Origin: Thermoplasmata archaeon
Lineage (GTDB): Archaea; Thermoplasmatota; Thermoplasmata; Lutacidiplasmatales; UBA184
Assembly (NCBI GenBank): GCA_021798195.1
Contig: JAJZYH010000002.1
Location: forward strand, 1-64,000
Reading direction: 5' to 3'
DNA: 64,000 bases
The notes under the pieces are model-generated. The model did not search any database. It was not told where the DNA came from and saw only the letters and a list, made by a program, of their open reading frames with translations. Made by a program: the position numbers and the translations under genes. Of the stretch, positions 27,364 to 35,770 are shown piece after piece (within the stretch, counting starts at the first letter, position 1; each line of letters begins with the position of its first letter).

Positions 27364-29489
27364 GCGCTCCCCCCCGCACGGGATGGCGCGTGGGGGTGGA
27401 CATCGGGGGCACCTTCACCGATTTCGTCATCATGGACCCGTCGGGGAACCTCCGGATCGAGAAGACCCTCACCACCCCGGAGGACCTCATCGAGGCCATC
27501 TTCCGGGGCCTCTCCCAGAGCGGGGTCCCCCTCGCGGGGATCGAATACCTCGCCCATGGAACGACCCAGGGGTCCAACGCGGTGATCGAACGGAAGGGAG
27601 CGCGCACCGCACTGGTCACCACGCAGGGGTTCCGGGACGTCCTGGAGATCCGGCGCGGGCAGAGGGCCATCACGGACCCCCGGGACACCTACAACCTCCA
27701 GAAGGACCTCCCGCAAAGCTACGTGGGCGGCCGTCTTCCCCTCATCGAACGCCGGGACCGCCACGAGGTCCCGGAACGCGTGGACGTGCGGGGAGAGATC
27801 CGCATCCCCCTCGACGAAGCGGCCCTCCGGGGGGTGGCGCGCACCCTCAAGGAGGATCGCGTGGAGAGCGTCGCCGTGTCGTTCCTCTTCTCCTACCTCA
27901 ACCCCGCGCACGAACGACGGGCCGGGGAGATCCTCCGCGAGGAGCTTCCCGGGGTCCCCGTTTCCCTGTCCCACGAGATCCTTCCCGTGATCCGGGAGTA
28001 CGAGCGGACCAGCACCACCGTCATCAACGCCTACATCCAGCCCCGCATCGCCACCTACCTGGAACGGTTGGAGAGCCGCCTCCGGGAACAGGGGTTCCAA
28101 GGCCTCGTGACCCTCATGCAGTCCCACGGAGGGATCATGACCTCCCCCCGCGCACGACAACGCCCGGTGCACATCCTCGAGTCCGGCCCCGCGGCGGGGG
28201 TGGCGGCGGTGGAGTGGCTGGGGCGGCGGACGGGGACCCGGCACCTGCTCTCCCTGGACGTGGGGGGTACCACCGCGAAGGTCTGCCTGGTCCGGGACTA
28301 CCACGCCGAGACCACGACGAACTTCTGGATCGAGGACGACCATTTCCTGGGGATCCCGGTGACCGACCTCGTGGAGATCGGGGCGGGCGGGGGGACCCTG
28401 GCCCGGGTCGACGAGGGAGGGGCGCTCCTCGTGGGCCCCGAGAGCGCGGGCTCCCAACCGGGCCCGGCCTGCTACGGGCTGGGGGGGACAGGCCCCACCG
28501 TCACCGACGCGAACCTGCTCCAGGGCTACCTCAACCCCCAGTTCTTCCTGGGGGGAGCCATGCCCTTGAAGCCGGACCTCGCTGCAAGGGCGATCCGGGA
28601 GGCTCTCGCCAAGCCCCTGGGGGTTTCCCTGGAACAGGCCGCCCGCGGGATCATCCAGATCGTCAACGCCAACATGAGCGCCTCCATCCGCGTGATGAGC
28701 GTCCAGCGGGGCTACGACCCCCGCGACTTCACCCTCGTGGGCTTCGGAGGCTCCGGTCCCCTCCACGCCGCCGAGCTGGCGGCCGGGGTGGGGATCCCGC
28801 GCCTTCTGTTCCCACGGATCCCGGGCAACTTCTCCGCCCTGGGACTCCTCGTCTCGGACCTGAAGCACGAGGCCATGCGTTCCTTCGTCTCCACCACGCG
28901 CCAGGCCGATCCGGGGGCCCTGTCCCGGGCGTTCGGGGAGCTGGAGAGCGAGACTCTCGGAGCCCTTGCCGAGCAGGGGGTAGCGCGCCGCGACGTGACC
29001 CTCCTGCGTGCCGCCGACCTTCGCTACATGGGCCAGGCGCACGAGATCAAGGTCCCCGTGCCCGGCGGTCCCCTGCGCCCCCGCACCGTGCACCAGGTGG
29101 AGCGGACCTTCCACCGGCTGCATGAGCAGCATTTCAGCTATCGGGCGGAGGAAGCCGAGATCGAGATCATCACGTTGCGGGTCACCGGCCTCGGGCGGAT
29201 CCCCAAGCCGCGGGAACGGCCGCTCCCCCAGAGCGAGGGGGCGAGCCCCTCCCGGGCGAGGAAGGGGGAGCGGATGGCGTTCTTCGAGGGGCCGGGGAAA
29301 TTCGTCCGGACCGCGGTGTACGACCGGTCCCTGCTCCGGCCTGGACACCGCATCGCGGGCCCTGCCCTCGTGGAACAGCTGGACACCACGCTGGTCCTCC
29401 CCCCCGGTTCGGCGAGCACGCTGGACCGCTACGGAAACCTCCTCACCCGCCTCTCGGCCCGGCCACGGCGGGCCCGGAGGATCCCGTGA
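27360..29489 (+). CDS. hyuA: Hydantoinase/oxoprolinase A family (HyuA; N-methylhydantoinase A-like)
   Basis: WRVGVDIGGTFTDFVIMDPSG, HGTTQGSNAVIERKGARTALVTTQGFRDVLEI, LSLDVGGTTAKVCLV, GPACYGLGGTGPTVTDANLLQGYLNP; GTG start overlaps SDR stop. Confidence 0.93.
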   Translation: MSAPPRTGWRVGVDIGGTFTDFVIMDPSGNLRIEKTLTTPEDLIEAIFRGLSQSGVPLAGIEYLAHGTTQGSNAVIERKGARTALVTTQGFRDVLEIRRGQRAITDPRDTYNLQKDLPQSYVGGRLPLIERRDRHEVPERVDVRGEIRIPLDEAALRGVARTLKEDRVESVAVSFLFSYLNPAHERRAGEILREELPGVPVSLSHEILPVIREYERTSTTVINAYIQPRIATYLERLESRLREQGFQGLVTLMQSHGGIMTSPRARQRPVHILESGPAAGVAAVEWLGRRTGTRHLLSLDVGGTTAKVCLVRDYHAETTTNFWIEDDHFLGIPVTDLVEIGAGGGTLARVDEGGALLVGPESAGSQPGPACYGLGGTGPTVTDANLLQGYLNPQFFLGGAMPLKPDLAARAIREALAKPLGVSLEQAARGIIQIVNANMSASIRVMSVQRGYDPRDFTLVGFGGSGPLHAAELAAGVGIPRLLFPRIPGNFSALGLLVSDLKHEAMRSFVSTTRQADPGALSRAFGELESETLGALAEQGVARRDVTLLRAADLRYMGQAHEIKVPVPGGPLRPRTVHQVERTFHRLHEQHFSYRAEEAEIEIITLRVTGLGRIPKPRERPLPQSEGASPSRARKGERMAFFEGPGKFVRTAVYDRSLLRPGHRIAGPALVEQLDTTLVLPPGSASTLDRYGNLLTRLSARPRRARRIP

Positions 29490-31402
29490 CCCCGCGCGGA
29501 GGAGGGGCGCGGAGACGTCCCTCGCGCGGCTCCCGGAGGACCGACCCCTTCACCCTGGAGGTGATCCGGGGTCTCCTGGAAGCGGTCCCGCGGGAAATGG
29601 CCTCCACGCTCAAGAGGACCTCCTTCCATCCCATCTTCAACGAGGTGAACGACTTCTCCTGCGCCATCTTCGACGCGCGGGGGGACATGGTGGCCCAGTC
29701 GGTGAGCAACCCCCCCCAGTTGGGGACCATGGAATCGTCGGTCAAGGCCGCGATCCAGGAGATCGGACTGGAGAGCCTCCACCCCGGGGACGTGGTGATC
29801 CACAACGACCCGTACCGGGGAGGAAACCACCTCCCCGACGTGACCATCCTCATGCCCGTCTTTCACCGGGGCGCACTCGTCCTCTTCCCGGCCAACCGGG
29901 GGCACCACGGGGACATCGGAGGCATCCGCCCGGGGTCCTTCGCAGGGGACTCCACCAGCATCTTCCAGGAAGGGATCCGCATCCCTCCCCTTCTCCTCTA
30001 CCAGCGGGGGAAGCTCAACCGGGGTGTCCATGACCTGCTCATGGCCAATGTCCGGACCCCCCACTACATGACCGGCGACCTGAGGGCCCAGGTGGCGGCC
30101 TGCGAGACGGGAGGCGCCCGGATCCGGGAGATGATGAACCGGTACGGGGCCGCACTCATCGAGGAAGCGGCCCGCTACGCCATGGACCATTCCGAGCGGC
30201 TGATCCGCCGGGAGATCTCCCGGTGGCGGCCCGGCACGTACACCTTCGAGGATTTCCTCGATTCCGACGGGATCGAGCGGGACCGCCCGGTCCGGATCCG
30301 CGCCACCGTCACGGTGAAGGGATCCTCCGTCCACTTCGACTATTCCGGCAGCGACCCCATGGTCCGGGGGCCGGTGAACGCCACCTTCGGGGTGCTCACC
30401 TCGGCCACCTACAACGCGATCCTGTGCCTCACGGACCATCGGATCCCCACCAACCATGGGTGCTACCGGCCCATCTCCCTCACGGCTCCGGATGGATCCG
30501 TGGTGAATGCGCGCTTCCCCGCGCCCGTCGTGGGAGGCAACACGGAGACCAACAACCGGATCACCGATGCGATCTGGGCGGCCCTGGCCCCCATCCTCCC
30601 CCGGCGCGTCACGGCGGCGGACATGGGCACCACCTTCAACGTGAGCGCGGGAGGACCCGATCCGCGGACCGGCCGGTATTACGTGTGGTACCTGAGCCCC
30701 CCGGGAGGAATGGGAGCCCGGGCGACCAAGGACGGGATGGGGATGGTCGTGGGGGCGAAGCTGGGCGGGTTCCCCGCGCACATCTCCCTCGAGGTCTTCG
30801 AGTCGCACTTCCCCTGGTTCTCCCACGAGTACTCCATCGCGCCGGACTCCGGGGGCCCGGGCCGGTTCCGCGGGGGGTTGGGCGTCCGCTGGAGGATCAG
30901 CCCGGTGGACCATACCGCCGAACTCACCATCAACACCGATCGGATCTTCATCTCGCCCTACGGCCTCTTCGGGGGATATCCGGGCCTCCATGGACGGTTC
31001 GTGGTGGCCCGGGACAGCGGGTCGGAGGAGGGTGTGGAGGTGGGGAAGGGGAGCTTCGCGGTCCGCCCGGGCGAGACCATCTTCCTCCGGACGCCCGGCG
31101 GGGGTGGCTACGGCTCCCCGCTGGAGCGGGATCCCCTCGCGGTCCTGCGCGACGTGCGGAACGGCGTGGTGAGCCCGGAACGGGCTCAAGAGGACTACGG
31201 CGTCGTGCTGACCCCGGACGGCGCCAGTGTGGACGCGCCGGCCACGGCGGCCCTGCGGACGCGCCTCGCGGGGGAACGGCATCGGGAGACCATCTTCCTG
31301 GACCAGGGGCAAGCCATATACGCGCGGCAAAGGTTCCGCATCGTGGCCCTCACGGATGCGCCGGCCTCCGTGGCCGAGGACGACCCGGGACCGCCCCCGT
31401 AG
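29486..31402 (+). CDS. hyuB: Hydantoinase B family (HyuB; N-methylhydantoinase B-like)
   Basis: PFTLEVIRGLLEAVPREMASTLKRTSFHPIFNEVNDFSCAIFD, NDPYRGGNHLPDVTILMPVF, ANRGHHGDIGGIRPGS, GGNTETNNRITDAIWAAL. Confidence 0.93.
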   Translation: MTPRGGGARRRPSRGSRRTDPFTLEVIRGLLEAVPREMASTLKRTSFHPIFNEVNDFSCAIFDARGDMVAQSVSNPPQLGTMESSVKAAIQEIGLESLHPGDVVIHNDPYRGGNHLPDVTILMPVFHRGALVLFPANRGHHGDIGGIRPGSFAGDSTSIFQEGIRIPPLLLYQRGKLNRGVHDLLMANVRTPHYMTGDLRAQVAACETGGARIREMMNRYGAALIEEAARYAMDHSERLIRREISRWRPGTYTFEDFLDSDGIERDRPVRIRATVTVKGSSVHFDYSGSDPMVRGPVNATFGVLTSATYNAILCLTDHRIPTNHGCYRPISLTAPDGSVVNARFPAPVVGGNTETNNRITDAIWAALAPILPRRVTAADMGTTFNVSAGGPDPRTGRYYVWYLSPPGGMGARATKDGMGMVVGAKLGGFPAHISLEVFESHFPWFSHEYSIAPDSGGPGRFRGGLGVRWRISPVDHTAELTINTDRIFISPYGLFGGYPGLHGRFVVARDSGSEEGVEVGKGSFAVRPGETIFLRTPGGGGYGSPLERDPLAVLRDVRNGVVSPERAQEDYGVVLTPDGASVDAPATAALRTRLAGERHRETIFLDQGQAIYARQRFRIVALTDAPASVAEDDPGPPP

Positions 31403-31415
31403 GGCCGAGGGAGTT

Positions 31416-32405
31416 ATGCGCCTCGTCACGTACGTGGAGCCCTACTACGGGATGGACCGCGCGGGGTTCCTCCTCGACGGACACGTCATCGACGTGCAGA
31501 GGTCCCTTGAGTTCGCCCTGGCCGAGGAGGACCCCGCCGGCGCCCGGGAGCTCTCCCTGGCGCTGGGCCCCCCGGACGTCAAGGAGATCCTGCGCCGCGG
31601 GACGAGGGCCCACAAGGCCCTCCAGGAGCTTGAGACGCGGCTCTCCCGCGAGGCCGAGTTCCGCCGGCAGCTGGAGGGGTCCATGCCGCACTCCACGTTC
31701 CGGGAGCACGAGGTGCACCTGAGGGCCCCCATCCCCAAGCCGGAGAAGATCATCCACACCGCGGGAAACTTCCGGGAGCATGCCCAGGAGGGCTCGGCGG
31801 CGGGCTGGGAATTCCCCATGCCCCACTGGATCTCGTTCCTCAAGAGCCCCACCGCCATCATCGGGCCCTACGATCCCATCGTGAAGCCCCGGCACACCAA
31901 GATGCTGGACCACGAGATCGAGGTGGGGATCGTGATCGGGAAGCGGGGGAAGTACATCCCCAAGGAGAAGGCCTGGGACCACATCGCGGGGCTCACCGTC
32001 TTCAATGACGTGACCGCGAGGGACATCCAGAGGGAGGAGATGAAGAGCGGACTCCTCAACTTCGGGAAGAACATGGACACGTTCGCCGTGTTCGGCCCCG
32101 CGCTGGTCACCCGGGAGAGCCTCCCCGACCCCCACAACCTGAGGATGGAACTGCGGGTGAACGGGGACCCGAGGCAGGTCTCCTCCACGGCCCGTCTCTC
32201 CGTGACCATCCCCGAGATCGTGGAGCACTACTCCTGGGTGACGCTGGAGCCGGGGGACATCATCAGCACGGGAACGGTCCAGGGCGTGGCGGCATTCCGC
32301 AAGCCGGATCCCACTCCCTTCTTCCTGAAGCACGGGGACCTCGTGGAGAGCGAGGTGGAGGGTCTGGGATGCCAACGGAACCGGATCCAGGACGAGGCCC
32401 CGTGA
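31416..32405 (+). CDS. Fumarylacetoacetate hydrolase (FAH) family protein
   Basis: KIIHTAGNFREHAQE, KSPTAIIGPYDPIV, LDHEIEVGIVIGKRGKYIPKEKAWDHIAGLTVFNDVTARDIQ, PGDIISTGTVQGVA. Confidence 0.92.
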   Translation: MRLVTYVEPYYGMDRAGFLLDGHVIDVQRSLEFALAEEDPAGARELSLALGPPDVKEILRRGTRAHKALQELETRLSREAEFRRQLEGSMPHSTFREHEVHLRAPIPKPEKIIHTAGNFREHAQEGSAAGWEFPMPHWISFLKSPTAIIGPYDPIVKPRHTKMLDHEIEVGIVIGKRGKYIPKEKAWDHIAGLTVFNDVTARDIQREEMKSGLLNFGKNMDTFAVFGPALVTRESLPDPHNLRMELRVNGDPRQVSSTARLSVTIPEIVEHYSWVTLEPGDIISTGTVQGVAAFRKPDPTPFFLKHGDLVESEVEGLGCQRNRIQDEAP

Positions 32406-32432
32406 TCCCCCGCCCCGGGGGGGTGGGACGCC

Positions 32433-33284
32433 ATGGATGACCGCTTCCTGGGCCACCTCACGGAGCGCAAGGGGCATCCCATCGCCATCGCCACCATCGT
32501 GAGCACCGAGGGGTCCACCCTGGGGAAGCCCGGCTTCAAGATCCTGGTGGATGCCGAGGGGCAGATCGTCCATGGAACGTTGGGGGGCGGGTGCCCCGAG
32601 GGCCCCATCGCCCAGATCGCCCAGGAAGTGATTGCCACGGGACGACCCCGCCTCGTCCGGGTCCATCTCGAGGACGTGGGTTCGGCCCTCCGGGGCATGA
32701 CGCGGTCCGAGGACGAGATCCACGTGGAGACCAACTGCGGGGGGACCCTCTCCATCTTCGTGGAGCGCTACGCGCCCCGGCCGGAGGCGCTCATCTTCGG
32801 CGACAGCCACCGGGGACCCATCGAGGAGGCCCTGGTGCGCCTCCTGCAGATCGAGGGGTTCCGGGTGCGCGTCCACAACGTGGTGGGCGCCTGCCCGCTC
32901 GCGGACCAGGTGGACACGTCGGACGACCCTTCCACGGTGCCGGTGGGTCCCGAGGACTACGTGGTGGTGGCCACCCGGGGATCCCGGGACTCGAGGATCC
33001 TCGCCCACGTCCTGGAAGCCCGTCCCCGGTACGTGGGGCTCATCGCGAGCCGGCACCGCGCCCAGGAGACCTTCCGGGAGCTCCGGGAGCAGGGCCTTCC
33101 CGAGGAGAGCTGGCGCTCGGTGCACACACCGGCGGGGATCTCCATCGGCGCCATCACGCCCGAGGAGATCGCCCTGAGCGTGGCCGCCGAGATCGTGGCC
33201 GTCCGACGGGGATCCGATCCGGCCCGGGGGACCCCCGCTGGGAAGGGACCAGGTCGAGGACCAGCGCCCTCAACGGGGTCGTGA
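32433..33284 (+). CDS. XdhC/CoxI-family molybdenum hydroxylase maturation protein
   Basis: IATIVSTEGSTLGKPGFKILV...GTLGGGCPEGPIAQIA and C-terminal Rossmann region ALIFGDSHRGPIEEALVRLL...YVVVATRGSRDSRILAHVL...YVGLIASRHRAQ. Confidence 0.9.
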   Translation: MDDRFLGHLTERKGHPIAIATIVSTEGSTLGKPGFKILVDAEGQIVHGTLGGGCPEGPIAQIAQEVIATGRPRLVRVHLEDVGSALRGMTRSEDEIHVETNCGGTLSIFVERYAPRPEALIFGDSHRGPIEEALVRLLQIEGFRVRVHNVVGACPLADQVDTSDDPSTVPVGPEDYVVVATRGSRDSRILAHVLEARPRYVGLIASRHRAQETFRELREQGLPEESWRSVHTPAGISIGAITPEEIALSVAAEIVAVRRGSDPARGTPAGKGPGRGPAPSTGS

Positions 33285-33305
33285 ACACCCGGGAGGCCTC
33301 GGGCC

Positions 33306-33863
33306 ATGGCGAACCACCTCCTCCTCCAGAGAGCGCGGATCCGGGAGCGGCAGAGCCGGATCCGCGGAAGGCTCACCTGCGCCGTGATCCTGGTGAGCCA
33401 GAGCTTGAGCCGGACCCCGGACCTCCCGACCCGGATGAACCGAAAGAGCACTTCCCTCCCCCTCGCGAAACGCCTCCTGGAACGGGCCGGTCACCGGGTC
33501 CCCGTCGTGGACGTCACCGGCGAGGACCCAAACGCCATCCGGCGGGCGCTCCGGGCGGCCCAACGGGCCCCCGGAATGGATGCTGTCTTCTTCCTGGGAG
33601 GCACGGGGATCACCCGGGGGGACCACACCGTGGAGGCGCTCCGACCGCTCTTCGCGAAGGAGCTCCCGGGGTTCGGGGAACTCTTCCGGGCCCGGGCCGT
33701 GGAGCGGATCGGGCCCGCGGGGATGATGTCCCGGGCCACCGCGGGCGTGGTGGGTCCTCACCTGGTGTTCGCTCTTCCCGGCTCCCCGGACGCGGTGGCC
33801 ACCGGGATCCGCCTGGTCCTTCCCGTCCTGTCGCTCATGCTGGATGCCGCCCGGCGAACGTGA
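33306..33863 (+). CDS. moaB: MoaB/MogA-family molybdenum cofactor biosynthesis protein
   Basis: CAVILVSQSLSRTPD, AVFFLGGTGITRGDHTVEALRPLFAKELPGFGELFRARAVERIGPAGMMSRATAG, FALPGSPDAV. Confidence 0.9.
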   Translation: MANHLLLQRARIRERQSRIRGRLTCAVILVSQSLSRTPDLPTRMNRKSTSLPLAKRLLERAGHRVPVVDVTGEDPNAIRRALRAAQRAPGMDAVFFLGGTGITRGDHTVEALRPLFAKELPGFGELFRARAVERIGPAGMMSRATAGVVGPHLVFALPGSPDAVATGIRLVLPVLSLMLDAARRT

Positions 33864-34024
33864 CGGAGCATCGGGAGATCCCGGGACGCCGTCAGTGGGT
33901 GCCGCATTGCGTCTTGTGACGGTCCGGAGGGTGCCCCGGGAGGAGCCCCACGGTCTCCGGACGATGTGGGATTCACCTTCCGCCGAGACAAGGCTTATGG
34001 CTCGTAGCCTGTGCTCCAGCGCAG

Positions 34025-35245
34025 GTGAAGAACGTGGATGGAACGGAGCCGTGGCGCGGGGAGAAGCACTGGGTCAGCCCCTTCAATTTCGCTCCCCCCG
34101 CGGATCGGGCGGAGGCCCTGCGACGGCCGGGCAGCGTGCAACTGCACGATGTGACCCTCCGCGACGGGGAGCAGGCGCCCGGCGTCGTGTTCCGTCGGGA
34201 CGAGAAGGTCCGCATCGCCCGGGAGCTCGACGCGGTGGGTCTCCCCCGCATCGAAGCCGGGTTCCCCGTGGTCTCCACGGAGGACATGGAAGCGGTGAAG
34301 GCCATCGCGCACCTGGGCCTCGGCGCGAAGGTGTTCGGCTTCTCCCGACTGGTCCGGGAGGACATCGACGCGGTGCTCGCCTGCGATGCACCGGGGATCG
34401 TCTGCGAGGGGCCCGTGGGAGTCCCCAAGCTCAAGCAATTCTCCTGGCCCCCGGAGCAGGTGGCCGACCGCGCGGTGGAGGCCATCTCCTATGCCAAGGC
34501 GCACGGGCTGTACACGGTCTTCTTCGGCGTGGACACCACCCGGGGGGACTGGAAGTTCCTGGAGCACGTCTTTGGCCGGGTGGTCCGGGAAGCCCGGCCG
34601 GACGCCCTCGCGGTGGTGGACACCTTCGGAGGGTCGAGCCCGGAGGGGTTCGCCCACCTCGTCCACCGCTTCGTGGAGACCTTTCATCTGCCCATCGAGG
34701 TGCACACCCACAACGACTTCGGGCTGGGGGTCGCCACGAGCCTCGCGGGAGTGTTCGCAGGGGCGAGCGTGGTCCATGTCTCGGTGAACGGGCTGGGGGA
34801 GCGGACCGGGAACGCGGCCCTGGAGGAAGTGGCGCTGGCGCTCCGCTTCCTCTACGGGGTCCCCCTGGACCTGAAGTACGAGAAGTTCCGCGAGCTGAGC
34901 CTCCTCGTCCGGGACCTCTCGGGATTCGTCCCCGCGGTGAACAAGCCGGTGGTGGGCGATCGTGCCTTCACCCGCGAGGCCGGGATCTCCATTGCGGGCT
35001 GGGCGAAGTACCACCTGGGCTCCGAGGCCTATCTCCCCGAGGCGGTGGGGCATTCCCACGGCGTCGTCGTGGGCAAGAAGAGCGGGCGCCATTCCCTGGA
35101 GTACAAGCTCCAGGAACTGGGCCTCACCTTCCCCCCGGAGCGCCTGGATGACCTCCTCGCCCGGGTGAAGTCCGCGGCGGAAGCGAAGAAGAGCTTTCTC
35201 ACCGACGACGAGTTCCGCCGCCTGGTGCAGGAACTGAGGGCCTGA
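34025..35245 (+). CDS. LeuA/homocitrate synthase-like DRE-TIM family acyltransferase
   Basis: VQLHDVTLRDGEQAPGVVFRRDEKVRIARELDAVGLPRIEAGFP, IEVHTHNDFGLGVATSLAGVFAGASVVHVSVNGLGERTGNAALEEV. Confidence 0.9.
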   Translation: MKNVDGTEPWRGEKHWVSPFNFAPPADRAEALRRPGSVQLHDVTLRDGEQAPGVVFRRDEKVRIARELDAVGLPRIEAGFPVVSTEDMEAVKAIAHLGLGAKVFGFSRLVREDIDAVLACDAPGIVCEGPVGVPKLKQFSWPPEQVADRAVEAISYAKAHGLYTVFFGVDTTRGDWKFLEHVFGRVVREARPDALAVVDTFGGSSPEGFAHLVHRFVETFHLPIEVHTHNDFGLGVATSLAGVFAGASVVHVSVNGLGERTGNAALEEVALALRFLYGVPLDLKYEKFRELSLLVRDLSGFVPAVNKPVVGDRAFTREAGISIAGWAKYHLGSEAYLPEAVGHSHGVVVGKKSGRHSLEYKLQELGLTFPPERLDDLLARVKSAAEAKKSFLTDDEFRRLVQELRA

Positions 35246-35284
35246 CCCATCGGGTCCGTCGGGAGCGAGACAGGGGATCCCCCT

Positions 35285-35746
35285 TCAGGGACCGGCCGCG
35301 GTCCCCTCCCGAACCAGTCGGGAGAGGTTCGTGAAGATGTCCCGGACGGTCCGGTCCGCCGCCTGGTCCAGGAGGCGCTGGGCGATCCCGGCAAGGGCCC
35401 CCCCCACCTGGGCTTCGGCCTTCCATTCCATCCGGGTGGCCGTCGGGCTTCCCCCATCCGCCAGGGTCACCCGCGTCTGGATGTCCACGGAGGACCCGAT
35501 CCCTCGGCCCCGGGCGGAAAGCCTCAGGAACGACCCGGGGTTCTCCTCCTCGATCTGGAACTGGAACCGGAAACTCCCCCGGATGACGGAGACCCCCACC
35601 TTGGCCGAACCCGTGAAGGACGTGGGGGAGGTGACCACGAGGTCGCGGAAATCCGGCATCGCCTTCGCCACGGTGGTGGGATCCCGGATGATCTTCCACA
35701 CGACTTCGCGCGGCGCGGCGAACTCCACGTTGCCCTGGAACTCCAT
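35285..35746 (-). CDS. coxG: CoxG-like SRPBCC-domain protein
   Basis: MEFQGNVEFAAPREVVWKIIRDPTTVAKAMPDFRDLVVTSPTSFTGSAKVGVSVIRGSFRFQFQIEEE; next to coxL/S/M-like genes. Confidence 0.85.
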   Translation of the reverse strand: MEFQGNVEFAAPREVVWKIIRDPTTVAKAMPDFRDLVVTSPTSFTGSAKVGVSVIRGSFRFQFQIEEENPGSFLRLSARGRGIGSSVDIQTRVTLADGGSPTATRMEWKAEAQVGGALAGIAQRLLDQAADRTVRDIFTNLSRLVREGTAAGP

Positions 35747-35770
35747 GGTCTCGGAACCCTCCTTCCCACC

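Noticed and set aside
27264-29348. Minus-strand 694-aa ORF opposite hyuA
   Set aside because: Antisense shadow ORF from GC-rich codon bias; the plus-strand HyuA frame has clear conserved motifs.
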